Shown here: positions 32,998 through 41,732 of the stretch, piece by piece
How positions within the stretch are numbered: position 1 is the stretch's first letter
Layout: each line of letters starts with the position of its first letter
DNA from: Hydrogenophaga sp.
Lineage (GTDB): Bacteria; Pseudomonadota; Gammaproteobacteria; Burkholderiales; Burkholderiaceae_C
Length of the DNA stretch: 41,732 bases
Direction: 5' to 3'
NCBI GenBank assembly: GCA_018993155.1
Contig: JAGKSX010000021.1
Span: forward strand, 1-41,732
Made by a program: the position numbers and the translations under genes
The notes under the pieces: model-generated
The model's input: only the letters and a program-made list of their open reading frames with translations
Told to the model about the DNA's origin: nothing
Databases searched by the model: none

Positions 32998-34350
32998 CTA
33001 GGCGGACAGGTGTTTCGCCGACATTCGGGGCACGCCGTCCTGCAATACGCCACCCACGGTGTAGAACGATCCGAAGACCACGATTCTATCAGCGGGGTCC
33101 GCGGCGGACACCGCGGCCCGCAGGGCGTCCATGGGGTCGGTGTGCCTTCCCGCCACCCGGCCCTTGCACTGGGGATGGGCCTCCAGCTGCTCGGCCAGGG
33201 CGGCGGCCGAACTGGCGCGCGGCAGGGGCAGGTTGGTGAGGTGCCAGCGGTCGATCAGCGGCGCGATGCGGTCCAGCATGGCGCCCAGGTCCTTGTCGGC
33301 CATGGCGCCGAACACGGCGTGCGTGGTGGGGTGGAAGCCCATGGCGTCGAGGTTGGCGGCGAGCGCGGCCACCGAATGCGGGTTGTGCGCCACGTCCAGC
33401 ACCAGGGTGGGCGTGCCGGGCACGATCTGGAAGCGCCCGGGCAGCTCCACCAGGGCCAGGCCGTTGCGCACCGCCTGCGCCGTCACCGGCAGCCGCCCGC
33501 GCAGGGCCTCCACCGCCGCCAGCACGCCCGAGGCGTTGACCAGCTGGTTCGCGCCGCGCAGCGCCGGGTAGGCCAGGCCGGCGTAGCGCCGCCCGCCGTG
33601 CGAGGGGTGCATGGCCCAGCCCCATTGCTGCTGGTCGCCCGCGAAATGGAAGTCCTTGCCCAGGCGCCAGAGCTCGGCGCCGATCTCCAGCGCGCGGTCC
33701 AGGATGCTCTGCGGCGGCACCGGGTCGCTCACCACCACCGGGCGGCCGGTGCGCATGATGCCGGCCTTCTCGAAGCCGATGGCCTCGCGGTCGTTGCCCA
33801 GCAGGGCCATGTGGTCGAGGGCGATGCTGGTGATGACCGCGCAATCGGCGTCGATGATGTTCACCGCGTCCAGCCGGCCGCCCAGGCCCACCTCGAGAAT
33901 CGCCACGTCCAGCCCGCTGCGCGAGAGCGTGCGCAGGATGGCGAGCGTGGTGATTTCGAAGTAGCTCAGGCTGATCTCGCCGCCCTCGTCGCCGGCCTGT
34001 CCCTTGCGGGCCACCTCCACCTCGGCGAAGGCCGGCACCAGGTCGTTGGCGGCCACCGCCTCGCCCGCGACGCGGCAGCGCTCCTCGAAATGCACCAGGT
34101 GGGGCGAGGTGTAGACACCGGTGCGGTAGCCCGACTGCGTGTAGACGGCCTCCAGCATCGCGCAGGTGGAGCCCTTGCCGTTGGTGCCGGCGACCGTGAT
34201 CACCGGGCAGTCCAGCGCCAGGCCCATGCGCTGGGCCACGCGCTGCACGCGGTCCAGCCCCATGTCGATGGTGACCGGGTGCAGGCGTTCGGCATGGGCC
34301 AGCCAGTCGGCCAGGGTGGTGGGGTGATCGGGCACGGGAATGTCAAGCAT
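32998..34350 (-). CDS. folC: Bifunctional folylpolyglutamate synthase / dihydrofolate synthase
   Basis: Mur-ligase-like enzyme of 450 residues that makes dihydrofolate from dihydropteroate and adds glutamates to folates. 'CPVITVAGTNGKGSTCAMLE' is the ATP P-loop, 'YTSPHLVHFEERCRV' the folate loop, and 'LEVGLGGRLDAVNI' plus 'VLDVAHNPHS' the remaining family motifs. ATG 34350 (MLDIPVPD) is preferred to the open extension to 34407, which has no conserved sequence. First gene of the minus-strand block and divergent from the ArsC-like gene with a 65-bp spacer. Confidence 0.94.
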   Translation of the reverse strand: MLDIPVPDHPTTLADWLAHAERLHPVTIDMGLDRVQRVAQRMGLALDCPVITVAGTNGKGSTCAMLEAVYTQSGYRTGVYTSPHLVHFEERCRVAGEAVAANDLVPAFAEVEVARKGQAGDEGGEISLSYFEITTLAILRTLSRSGLDVAILEVGLGGRLDAVNIIDADCAVITSIALDHMALLGNDREAIGFEKAGIMRTGRPVVVSDPVPPQSILDRALEIGAELWRLGKDFHFAGDQQQWGWAMHPSHGGRRYAGLAYPALRGANQLVNASGVLAAVEALRGRLPVTAQAVRNGLALVELPGRFQIVPGTPTLVLDVAHNPHSVAALAANLDAMGFHPTTHAVFGAMADKDLGAMLDRIAPLIDRWHLTNLPLPRASSAAALAEQLEAHPQCKGRVAGRHTDPMDALRAAVSAADPADRIVVFGSFYTVGGVLQDGVPRMSAKHLSA

Positions 34351-34415
34351 GGGCAGGATTGTCCCATCGCCGTCCCGGACCCGGGGCCGCGGGGACATGG
34401 CGGACAATGCGGGCC

Positions 34416-34763
34416 ATGATCACCGTTCACGGCATCCCCAACTGCGACACCGTCAAGAAGGCCCGCACCTGGCTGGCGGAACACGGCGTCGAGCACCACT
34501 TCCACGATTTCAAGAAGCAGGGCGTGCCCGAGGCCGCGCTCGACCGCTGGCTGGCCGCCGCCGGCTGGGAGACCGTGATCAACCGCAAGGGCACCACCTG
34601 GCGCCAGCTCGACGAGGCCACGCGCACCGGCGTGAACGACGGCGCGAGCGCCCGCGCCGTGGCGCTGGCGAACCCGAGCGTGATCAAGCGCCCGGTCGTG
34701 CAGTGGGGCGACGGTGCCATCACCGTGGGCTTCGACGCCGCCGCCTGGCAGCAGCGCCTCTGA
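34416..34763 (+). CDS. ArsC/Spx-family (YffB-like) thioredoxin-fold protein
   Basis: Small protein of 115 residues. 'VHGIPNCDTVKKARTWLAEH' has a single cysteine (Cys10) where arsenate reductases carry theirs, 'HDFKKQGVPE' follows, and 'VIKRPVVQWGDGAITVGFD' is the cis-proline/C-terminal arginine-containing region. This is the YffB/Spx-like branch; in E. coli the equivalent lies beside dapE. No ars genes nearby, so arsenate reduction is unlikely; a glutathione-linked reductase role is suggested for the family but not proven. Confidence 0.85.
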   Translation: MITVHGIPNCDTVKKARTWLAEHGVEHHFHDFKKQGVPEAALDRWLAAAGWETVINRKGTTWRQLDEATRTGVNDGASARAVALANPSVIKRPVVQWGDGAITVGFDAAAWQQRL

Positions 34764-34792
34764 GCCGGCGCGGCGCGCCCCGGCCCGCGGCC

Positions 34793-34810
34793 TAAAATCG
34801 CGGTTTCGCC
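34793..34810 (+). promoter_or_regulatory. TAAAATCGCGG motif upstream of ppnP
   Basis: TAAAAT at 34793-34798 continues CGCGGTTTCGCC, nearly repeating the motif at 6473. It lies 51 bp before the ppnP ATG, with no recognisable -35. Likely a -10 element; see the companion site. Confidence 0.4.
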
Positions 34811-34843
34811 TTTCGTCTTCGCTATACCTCCCCCTCCAACACC

Positions 34844-35161
34844 ATGAGCACCACCCAATTCGACGGCGTGACCGTCAACACCCAGGCCAATGTGTACTTC
34901 GACGGCAAGTGCGTCAGCCACGGCATCACCCTCGCCGACGGCACGAAGAAGTCGGTCGGCGTGGTGCTGCCCGCCACCCTCACCTTCAACACCGGCGCGC
35001 CCGAGATCATGGAATGCGTGGCCGGCGGCTGCGAGTACCTGCTGGCGGGCACCACGGAGTGGAAGAAGTCGGGCCCTGGCGAGAAATTCAACGTGCCGGG
35101 CAACAGCAGCTTCCAGATCCGCGTGACCGAGCCCTACCACTACATCTGCCATTTCGGCTGA
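34844..35161 (+). CDS. ppnP: Pyrimidine/purine nucleoside phosphorylase (DUF1255)
   Basis: Small cupin-fold protein of 105 residues, the full family length, matching YaiE/PpnP. 'VTVNTQANVYFDGKCVSHGI' opens it, and 'GVVLPATLTFNTGAPEIMEC' and 'GEKFNVPGNSSFQIRVTEPY' contain the conserved cupin residues. The E. coli protein phosphorolyses several nucleosides to base and ribose-1-phosphate. It lies 30 bp before argG and may be cotranscribed with it. Confidence 0.92.
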   Translation: MSTTQFDGVTVNTQANVYFDGKCVSHGITLADGTKKSVGVVLPATLTFNTGAPEIMECVAGGCEYLLAGTTEWKKSGPGEKFNVPGNSSFQIRVTEPYHYICHFG

Positions 35162-36523
<1,362 letters not shown>

Positions 36524-36540
36524 CCGCCTTTCTTGCAAAG

Positions 36541-36660
36541 ACCTCTTCAGATCGGGGCGCCGCGGCGCTCTGCTCCGCGGGTGTCCCCCGAACCGGCTTC
36601 GCCGGTTCTCCTCCTTTACCCCGCTGCGCAGAGCGCCACGTCACCCCGATCTGAAGAGGT
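36541..36660. repeat. 120-bp nested palindrome after argG
   Basis: Three nested pairs of arms: a perfect 17-bp outer pair, ACCTCTTCAGATCGGGG (36541-36557) with its complement (36644-36660); a perfect 10-bp pair GGCGCTCTGC (36564-36573) and GCAGAGCGCC (36628-36637); and a central hairpin GAACCGGC-TTC-GCCGGTTC (36590-36608). It can form one long stem or cruciform and should stop or stabilise the argG transcript, though it lacks a T-tract. No transposase is near; it may be a miniature mobile repeat. Confidence 0.85.
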
Positions 36661-36697
36661 GCAGGCGCCACAGCGTTGGCGGGCCTTCGCGTGGGCA

Positions 36698-36801
36698 GGT
36701 CCGACGACGCCGGGTGGTTGGCGCAGCGAAGTAAAGGGGGAGAGGCGGCGAAGCCGACTCGGAGGACATTCGCGGAGCCGACCACCCGGCGGCGTCGGAC
36801 C
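36698..36801. repeat. Second large inverted repeat in the argG-murB gap
   Basis: A 24-base arm at 36698-36721 (GGTCCGACGACGCCGGGTGG then TTGG) matches the reverse complement of 36778-36801 at 22 of 24 positions, with a 56-bp middle containing GGCGGCGAAGCCG-type hairpins. It ends 25 bp before the murB stop. Together with the preceding palindrome it fills the 302-bp gene-free interval 36524-36825; no gene is seen there. Confidence 0.85.
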
Positions 36802-36825
36802 CGAAGAAAAGGCAGGCGCGAAACC

Positions 36826-37878
36826 TCAGACCACCACAGGCTCAGGCTCCAGCAAGATCCCGAACCGCTCATACACACTGGTCTGGATGGCCTTCGCCAG
36901 GGTCATCACCTCCCCCCCGGTCGCCCCACCCCGGTTCACCAGCACCAGCGCCTGCTTCTCGTAGACCCCGGCATTCCCCACGCCCCGGCCCTTCCAGCCA
37001 CAGGCGTCGATCAGCCAGCCCGCCGCCAGCTTGATGCTGCCATCGGCCATCGGGTAATGCACCACCTTCGGGTCGCGCGCGATGATGTCCGCGCACTGCT
37101 CCACGCTCACCGTCGGGTTCTTGAAGAAACTGCCCGCGTTGCCGATCACCGCCGGGTCCGGCAGCTTGGCGCGCCGGATCGCACAGATCCAGTCGAAAAT
37201 TTGCTGCGCGTCGGGCTGGGTCACGCCCGTTTCGCCCATCTTGCGCTCCAGGTCCGCATACCCCAGCACCGGTTTCCAGGGCTTGGGCAGCCAGAAGCGC
37301 ACCCGCGTGATGAGGGCACGGCCCGCCAGGCCCAGGCCCTTCTCGCCCGCCGGCGTGTGCTTGAACACCGAGTCCCGGTAGCCGAAACCGCACTGCGCCG
37401 CGTTCAGGGTGAAGCTCTGCCCTGTGTGCAAGTCGATCGCATCCAGCTCGTGAAAACGGTCCTGCAGCTCCACGCCGTAGGCACCGATGTTCTGCACGGG
37501 CGAAGCACCCACACAACCGGGGATCAGAGCGAGGTTTTCCAGTCCCGGCCAACCCTGCGCCAGCGTCCAGGCCACGGTCTCGTGCCAGTTCTCGCCCGCA
37601 CCGGCCTCCACCAGCCAGCCCCGGGCGGTTTCCTCCACCAGCCGGCGCCCGCGAATCTCCACTTTCAGCACCAGCGGCCTGATGTCGCCCGTCACCACCA
37701 GGTTGCTGCCGCCCCCCAGCACGAACGGCGGCGCGTCGCGTGTCAGCGCAGGCCATTCGGGGCCCGCCATGAGCGCGCGCAGATCCGCTTCGTCGCGCAC
37801 ACGGGCCAGCCGCAGCGCGCGCGCCACGATGCCAAAACTGTTGTATGGCTGGAGCGCCACGTTGTTCTCGACTACCAT
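36826..37878 (-). CDS. murB: UDP-N-acetylenolpyruvoylglucosamine reductase
   Basis: FAD enzyme of 350 residues completing UDP-N-acetylmuramic acid for peptidoglycan. '[20 protein letters not shown]' is the FAD loop, '[20 protein letters not shown]' the FAD-binding PGxxGAxPxQN motif, and '[12 protein letters not shown]' holds the catalytic serine. '[19 protein letters not shown]' supplies the C-terminal glutamate, so it is the E. coli-like type I form. Divergent from the YajQ-family gene with only 38 bp between starts. Confidence 0.95.
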   Translation of the reverse strand: MVVENNVALQPYNSFGIVARALRLARVRDEADLRALMAGPEWPALTRDAPPFVLGGGSNLVVTGDIRPLVLKVEIRGRRLVEETARGWLVEAGAGENWHETVAWTLAQGWPGLENLALIPGCVGASPVQNIGAYGVELQDRFHELDAIDLHTGQSFTLNAAQCGFGYRDSVFKHTPAGEKGLGLAGRALITRVRFWLPKPWKPVLGYADLERKMGETGVTQPDAQQIFDWICAIRRAKLPDPAVIGNAGSFFKNPTVSVEQCADIIARDPKVVHYPMADGSIKLAAGWLIDACGWKGRGVGNAGVYEKQALVLVNRGGATGGEVMTLAKAIQTSVYERFGILLEPEPVVV

Positions 37879-37916
37879 CCCCGGATTGTCTCACCCACCC
37901 TCAGGATTCATCAGCC

Positions 37917-38408
37917 ATGCCTTCTTTTGACACCGTACTCGAAGCCGATTTCGTCGAAGTGAAAAACGCGGTGGACCAGGTCACGCGCGAGATCGGCACG
38001 CGCTTCGATTTCAAGGGGACCGGCGCCGCCATCGAACTCAAGGAAAAAGAGAAGGAAATCATCCTGCACGGCGACGCCGAGTTCCAGCTGCAGCAGATCG
38101 ACGATGTGCTGCGCGGCAAGCTCACCAAACGCGGCGTGGACGCACGCTTCCTCGACGTCGGCAAGGTCGAAAAAGCCGGCGGCGACAAGGTCAAGCAGGT
38201 CGTCAAGGTGCGCAACGGCATCAGCACCGAAGACGGCAAGAAGATCCAGCAGGTCATCAAGGGCAGCAAGCTCAAGGTGCAGGGCGCGATCCAGGGCGAT
38301 GCGGTGCGCGTGACCGGGGCCAAACGCGACGACCTGCAGACCGCCATGGCACTGATCCGCAGCGAGCTCAAGGACCTGCCGCTGTCCTTCAACAATTTCA
38401 GGGATTAA
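37917..38408 (+). CDS. YajQ-family nucleotide-binding protein
   Basis: Protein of 163 residues, full family length (E. coli YajQ is about 161), with two ferredoxin-like halves. '[20 protein letters not shown]' and '[20 protein letters not shown]' are the family's start; '[20 protein letters not shown]' and the ending '[11 protein letters not shown]' are diagnostic. YajQ proteins bind RNA/nucleotides, and a Xanthomonas member binds cyclic di-GMP and a LysR regulator; whether this one does is unknown. An upstream in-frame extension is rejected because the conserved start is at 37917. The next frame begins at the base after the stop (TAA-GTG). Confidence 0.94.
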   Translation: MPSFDTVLEADFVEVKNAVDQVTREIGTRFDFKGTGAAIELKEKEKEIILHGDAEFQLQQIDDVLRGKLTKRGVDARFLDVGKVEKAGGDKVKQVVKVRNGISTEDGKKIQQVIKGSKLKVQGAIQGDAVRVTGAKRDDLQTAMALIRSELKDLPLSFNNFRD

Positions 38409-39146
38409 GTGAGCACCCCCTGCGCCGCCTTCGGCGTCACCCCCCTCCAGGGAGGCGGCGCTGGCGGCCCGGCAGAGCCGGTTCCGCGGCGCCTCTGGTC
38501 CAACAGCTTCGCGTTCGTGGCGGGCGTTCTTCTGGCGCTGCCCGCCCTGTCCCAGCAAGTCGCGCTGTCGGGTGTGGCCGGTGGCAAGGCGCTGGTGAAC
38601 ATCGATGGCGCCGCGCCGCGTTTCATGAGCCCCGGCCAGATCCAGCAAGGTGTGAAACTGCTGAGCCTGCAGGGCGAGGCGGCCGTGTTCGACATCAACG
38701 GCCAGCGCCTCACCCTGCGGGTGGGCGATGCGCCGGTCAGCCTGGGCCGGTCTTCATCGGGCCCGGATGGCGGTAGCGCCCAGCGCATCGTGCTCACCGC
38801 CGACGCCCAGGGTCACTTCATGCCCACTGGCCAGATCAACGGGCGCACCGTGCAGTTCATGGTGGACACTGGCGCGACGACGGTGATCCTCAGCGAATCC
38901 GATGCCAAACGCATCCAGCTGGACTACAGCAAGGGCCGCAAAGTGGGTGTGGCCACCGCCAATGGCCGCGTCGTTGGCCATCAGGTGCAACTGGAGTCGG
39001 TGCGCGTGGGCGATGCCCAGGTGTACAACATCGCGGCCATCGTGCTGCCGCAACCCATGACCTATGTGCTGCTGGGCAACAGCTTTCTCACGCGCTTCCA
39101 GATGCAGCGCCACAACGACCAGCTGACGCTGGAAAAACGCTATTAG
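38409..39146 (+). CDS. Retropepsin-like aspartic protease, secreted; N-terminus encoded by a repeat
   Basis: Protein of up to 245 residues with a retroviral-type aspartic protease domain (about residues 125-245): 'VQFMVDTGATTVILSESDAK' has the catalytic Asp153-Thr-Gly, and 'PMTYVLLGNSFLTRFQM' is the usual ending of the clan AA (TIGR02281-like) bacterial proteins. Residues about 27-49 ('RRLWSNSFAFVAGVLLALPA') form a signal peptide. The only upstream start is GTG 38409, abutting the YajQ stop; codons 2-28 are then the hairpin repeat R3. A GTG at 38520 would give a shorter, charge-less signal. Probably translated by coupling to YajQ. Confidence 0.83.
   Translation: MSTPCAAFGVTPLQGGGAGGPAEPVPRRLWSNSFAFVAGVLLALPALSQQVALSGVAGGKALVNIDGAAPRFMSPGQIQQGVKLLSLQGEAAVFDINGQRLTLRVGDAPVSLGRSSSGPDGGSAQRIVLTADAQGHFMPTGQINGRTVQFMVDTGATTVILSESDAKRIQLDYSKGRKVGVATANGRVVGHQVQLESVRVGDAQVYNIAAIVLPQPMTYVLLGNSFLTRFQMQRHNDQLTLEKRY
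38413..38500 (+). repeat. Multi-hairpin repeat, copy R3, overlapping a coding N-terminus
   Basis: CACCCCCTGCGCCGCCTTCG, then CCCCCCTCCAGGGAGG, then the core CGGCCCGGCAGAGCC-GGTTCCGCGG at 38465-38489, one base different from the core of copies R2 and R4. It lies inside the open frame of the protease, encoding its first 25-30 residues, and is in the same orientation as R4. Confidence 0.8.
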
Positions 39147-39149
39147 AGC

Positions 39150-39233
39150 GTCACCCCCGCGGCGCTTCGCGCCACCCCCTCAAGGGGGCAACACCTGCGG
39201 CCCGGCAAAGCCGGTTCCGCGGTGTTTCTGGAT
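39150..39233 (+). repeat. Multi-hairpin repeat, copy R4
   Basis: CACCCCCGCGGCGCTTCGCG, CCCCCTCAAGGGGG, and the core at 39198-39222. It occupies the whole gap between the convergent protease and RidA-family genes, where its hairpins could end both transcripts. Together with R3 it brackets the protease gene in direct orientation. Confidence 0.82.
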
Positions 39234-39607
39234 CAAGAGGCCTGTGTTTGTGCGGCCGTCACCACGATCTCGATGCGCCAGGCCGGGTTGGCCAGCGCGG
39301 CCTGCACCGTGGCGCGCGGCGGCGCGGTGCCCGGCACCACCCACGCGTCCCACACCTCGTTCATGGCCGCGATGTCGCGGATGTCGGTGAGGTAGATCTG
39401 CGCGCGCAGGATGCGCGACTTGTCGCTGCCCGCTTCGAGCAGGCGCTGCTGCACCTGCTCCAGCACGTCCTGCGTCTGGCCCGCGATGTCGGTGTCGCCG
39501 CGCTCGGGCACCATGCCCGCGAGGTAGACCACGCCGTTGAACACGGCGGCCTCGCTGTAGCGCGCGGCCATGCCGATGCGGGTGATGTCCTTGTGCAGAT
39601 CGCTCAT
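39233..39607 (-). CDS. RidA/YjgF/RutC-family protein
   Basis: Small protein of 124 residues of the YER057c/YjgF family, which form trimers with clefts between subunits. '[20 protein letters not shown]' and '[20 protein letters not shown]' are the family core; the ending '[20 protein letters not shown]' keeps the cleft arginine (Arg98) and glutamate (Glu113) of imine/enamine deaminases. The sequence is nearer to the YoaB/RutC-like branches than to canonical RidA, so the substrate is open. Its start overlaps the plsY stop (ATGA). Confidence 0.88.
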   Translation of the reverse strand: MSDLHKDITRIGMAARYSEAAVFNGVVYLAGMVPERGDTDIAGQTQDVLEQVQQRLLEAGSDKSRILRAQIYLTDIRDIAAMNEVWDAWVVPGTAPPRATVQAALANPAWRIEIVVTAAQTQAS

Positions 39608-40227
39608 TTCTTCTTCGCTCCGAGCTTGCTTTCCTTCCCGGCCAGCAGGCGGTTGATGTTTTCCGAATGCCGCCAGATCAGCAGCAGGCCCATGACGGCC
39701 AGGCTCAGCACCTGGACACCGGGCGCGTCCCAGGCCACGCGGTTGCCGAACAGGAAGTACGCGGGCGCGAAGACCGCCGTGACGATGGAGGCCAGCGACG
39801 AATAGCGGAAGAAGACCGCAATGATCAGCCAGGTCAGCAGCGAGGCCAGCCCCAGCCAGGGGTTGAAGGCCAGGATGACACCGGCCGCCGTGGCCACGCC
39901 CTTGCCACCCTGGAAGCGGAAGAACACCGGGTACAGATGGCCCAGGAAGGCCGCCAGCCCGACCAGCGCCACCGTGCCGTCGCCCAGGCCGTAGGGCTCA
40001 CCCCACCACTTCACGGCCACCACGGGCAGCCAGCCCTTGAAGGCATCGAGCAGCAGGGTGATGACGGCCGCCGCCTTGTTGCCCGAGCGCAGCACGTTGG
40101 TGGCGCCCGGGTTCTTGCTGCCGTAGGTGCGCGGGTCGTTCAGCCCCATGAGGCGGCTCACCAGCACGGCGAAGGACAGCGAGCCGATCAGGTAGGCGGC
40201 CAGCGTGGCCAGCAAGGGGTAGGTCAT
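39604..40227 (-). CDS. plsY: Acyl-phosphate:glycerol-3-phosphate acyltransferase
   Basis: Membrane enzyme of 207 residues with about five to seven helices that starts phospholipid synthesis from acyl phosphate. Signature segments are '[18 protein letters not shown]', '[17 protein letters not shown]' (acyl-phosphate site) and '[18 protein letters not shown]' (glycerol-3-phosphate site). The acyltransferase motifs are intact. ATG 40227 has AGGAG eight bases upstream; an extension to 40257 is rejected. It overlaps the RidA-like gene by 4 bp. Confidence 0.95.
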   Translation of the reverse strand: MTYPLLATLAAYLIGSLSFAVLVSRLMGLNDPRTYGSKNPGATNVLRSGNKAAAVITLLLDAFKGWLPVVAVKWWGEPYGLGDGTVALVGLAAFLGHLYPVFFRFQGGKGVATAAGVILAFNPWLGLASLLTWLIIAVFFRYSSLASIVTAVFAPAYFLFGNRVAWDAPGVQVLSLAVMGLLLIWRHSENINRLLAGKESKLGAKKK

Positions 40228-40288
40228 GAAGAAAGCTCCTCGTTCTCGTGGGGCCACCGCGTCTGCGCGCGAAGCCGTGTCTGGGCGG

Positions 40289-40780
40289 CTATTCTGCCAG
40301 CGCGCAGTTCACCGGCTTGGCGCCCAGGGGACCAGCGAGCACCGCCGGATCGATGCCAACGAGGAAACCCCGGCGCCCGCCGTTGATCCAGATCTTCGGC
40401 AGGGTGAGCACCGTGGCTTCCACCCACACCGGCATGTCGCGCTTGAGGCCGAACGGCGAGGTGCCGCCCACGAAATAACCGCTGTGCCGGTTGGCGACCT
40501 CGGGCTTGCAGGGCTCGACCGACTTGGCGCCAATCTGCCGCGCGAGGTTCTTGGTGGAGACGGTGCGGTTGCCGTGCATCAGCACCGCCAGCGGCCTGGC
40601 CGCCTCGTCCTGCATGATCAGCGTCTTCACCACCGCGAAGGGGTCGAAGCCGAGCACCTGGGCGCTGTGCTGCGCGCCGCCGTGCTCCAGGTACTCGTAG
40701 GGGTGCTCGGTGAACACCACGCCGTGCGCCTTGAGCCAGGCGGTGGCGGGCGTTTCACTCACATGCGATTTTTTCGCCAA
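40289..40780 (-). CDS. ybaK: Cys-tRNA(Pro)/Cys-tRNA(Cys) deacylase
   Basis: Editing-domain protein of 163 residues of the YbaK/EbsC family, which hydrolyses Cys-tRNA(Pro) made in error by prolyl-tRNA synthetase. '[13 protein letters not shown]' contains the essential lysine (Lys52); '[20 protein letters not shown]' and '[13 protein letters not shown]' are family motifs. The start is TTG at 40780: a GAGGTGA ribosome site lies just upstream, overlapping the stop of the aldo/keto reductase gene 8 bp away, and no ATG is near. Coupled expression with that gene is likely. Confidence 0.92.
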   Translation of the reverse strand: MAKKSHVSETPATAWLKAHGVVFTEHPYEYLEHGGAQHSAQVLGFDPFAVVKTLIMQDEAARPLAVLMHGNRTVSTKNLARQIGAKSVEPCKPEVANRHSGYFVGGTSPFGLKRDMPVWVEATVLTLPKIWINGGRRGFLVGIDPAVLAGPLGAKPVNCALAE

Positions 40781-40788
40781 CCTTCACC

Positions 40789-41732
40789 TCATTGCGCGGG
40801 ATCGCGCGACTCCCAGCGGATGGCGTCGATCGCAGCCAGCAGTTCGGGCGAGAGTTTCGTGTCCCAGGCGTCCAGGCACTCGTCGAGCTGGGCCAGCGTG
40901 GTCACACCGATGATGGTGCTGGCCACGCGCCGGTTGGTGTAGCAGAAGGCCAGCGCGAGCTGCGAGGGCGTGAGGCCGTGCTCGCGCGCCAGCGCGTTGT
41001 AGCGGCGTGCGGTGTCCAGCGCCTCGGGGCGGCCCCAGCGTTGCTTGCGCATCGATTCGTAGATCGCCATGCGGCCGGCGTTGCCCACCAGGCCGGTTTC
41101 GTCGTACTTGCCGCTCAGCAGGCCGAAGCCCAGCGGCGAATACGCCAGCAGCGACACGTCCAGGCGGTGGCAGGTTTCATCGAGCCCGTTCTCGTAGCTG
41201 CGGTTGATCAGGCAATACGGGTTCTGCACCGTGGCCACGCGCGGCAGGCCGTGCTGCTCGGCCAGGCGCACGAACTCGTGCACGCCGTACGGGGTTTCGT
41301 TGGACAGGCCGACGGCCTTGACCTTGCCGGCCTTCACCAGCTCGGCCATCGCTTCAAGCTGCTCCAGCACCGAGGGCGCCGGCTTGTCCTTGGCCGGGTC
41401 GAAGTAGATTGCACCGAAGGCCGGCACGTTGCGCGCGGGCCAGTGGATCTGGTAGAGGTCGATCACCTCGGTCTGCAGGCGGCGCAGGCTGGCTTCGCAG
41501 GCCTCGATGATGCCGGCCTTGCTCATCTCCGGGCGCAGCCAGGGCATGCCGCGCGCCGGCCCTGCCACCTTGGTGGCCAGCACCACCTTGTCGCGCACGC
41601 CCGGGCGTTTGGCGAACCAGTTGCCCAGAATGGTTTCCGTCGAACCGCTGGTCTCGGCGCGCGCGGGCACCGAGTACATCTCGGCCGCGTCCAGGAAAGT
41701 GACCTCACGCTCCAGCGCGCGGTCCAGGATGC
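40789..41732 (-). CDS. Aldo/keto reductase, Tas-like (5' end outside window)
   Basis: Partial: the frame is open to the window's right edge, with codons for ILDRALEREVTFLDAAEMYS preceding the first internal ATG at 41679, so the true start lies beyond 41732. About 314 residues are seen. 'VTFLDAAEMYSVPARAETSG' carries the active-site Asp and Tyr, 'LQTEVIDLYQIHWPARNVPA' the His, and 'RRVASTIIGVTTLAQLDECL' the NADPH-binding end. The long insertion before 'IYFDPAKD' matches the Tas protein of E. coli. Physiological substrate unknown. Confidence 0.9.
   Translation of the reverse strand, partial: ILDRALEREVTFLDAAEMYSVPARAETSGSTETILGNWFAKRPGVRDKVVLATKVAGPARGMPWLRPEMSKAGIIEACEASLRRLQTEVIDLYQIHWPARNVPAFGAIYFDPAKDKPAPSVLEQLEAMAELVKAGKVKAVGLSNETPYGVHEFVRLAEQHGLPRVATVQNPYCLINRSYENGLDETCHRLDVSLLAYSPLGFGLLSGKYDETGLVGNAGRMAIYESMRKQRWGRPEALDTARRYNALAREHGLTPSQLALAFCYTNRRVASTIIGVTTLAQLDECLDAWDTKLSPELLAAIDAIRWESRDPAQ

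Noticed and set aside
34416-34763. Arsenate reductase (arsC) assignment
   Set aside because: Sequence fits the YffB/Spx-like branch, and there are no arsenic resistance genes nearby.

Overview
The window is a GC-rich (high-60s % by eye), densely coded chromosomal segment. Gene content and order point to a betaproteobacterium of the Burkholderiales, most likely Comamonadaceae (Hydrogenophaga/Acidovorax-like). Supporting signs are the folC-SPOR-cvpA-purF-metZ block, two Bug-family solute receptors, gcdH divergent from a LysR regulator, and a family of short multi-hairpin intergenic repeats. I see no phage, insertion sequence, CRISPR array or plasmid gene. Most genes are housekeeping; accessory character is limited to about 20.5-27 kb.

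Layout. 1-1.35 kb: start of a LysR gene (minus) divergent from glutaryl-CoA dehydrogenase. 1.44-9.15 kb: TetR regulator, RND adaptor and RND pump, then a PIMT-like methyltransferase, a rhodanese and a TolC-type outer-membrane factor. 9.2-17.4 kb: lipopolysaccharide core locus with a GT-A glycosyltransferase, a one-polypeptide WaaA-KdkA fusion, an O-antigen ligase and a GT-B glycosyltransferase on plus, meeting two GT2 genes and a phosphomannomutase/phosphoglucomutase on minus. 17.5-20.6 kb: alkylation repair (AdaA-AlkA fusion, Ogt) and an EamA transporter. 20.6-27 kb: two small catabolic-looking clusters, one LysR / Bug receptor / Fe-type alcohol dehydrogenase, the other Rieske oxygenase, Bug receptor, LuxR regulator. 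27.1-34.35 kb (minus): folC, SPOR protein, cvpA, purF, metZ and gltX, tightly packed, followed by tRNA-Ala, tRNA-Glu and tRNA-Asp. 34.4-41.7 kb: ArsC/Spx-like protein, ppnP, argG, murB, YajQ-family protein, retropepsin-like protease, RidA-family protein, plsY, ybaK and a truncated Tas-like aldo/keto reductase.

How genes work together. The RND adaptor, pump and TolC would form a tripartite exporter under local TetR control. The 9.2-17.4 kb genes supply Kdo transfer, Kdo phosphorylation, core glycosylation, O-antigen ligation and hexose-phosphate precursor. AdaA-AlkA and Ogt cover alkylated phosphates, alkylpurines and O6-alkylguanine. The folC-to-tRNA block joins folate, purine, methionine and glutamyl-tRNA metabolism.

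Most notable for a second look: the WaaA-KdkA fusion; a PIMT-like protein lacking the family's substrate-loop signature; a four-copy hairpin repeat family, one copy of which encodes the N-terminus of a periplasmic protease and is paired with a second copy just past its stop; and a roughly 300-bp argG-murB gap filled by two large palindromes. I found no clear wholly new multi-gene system.
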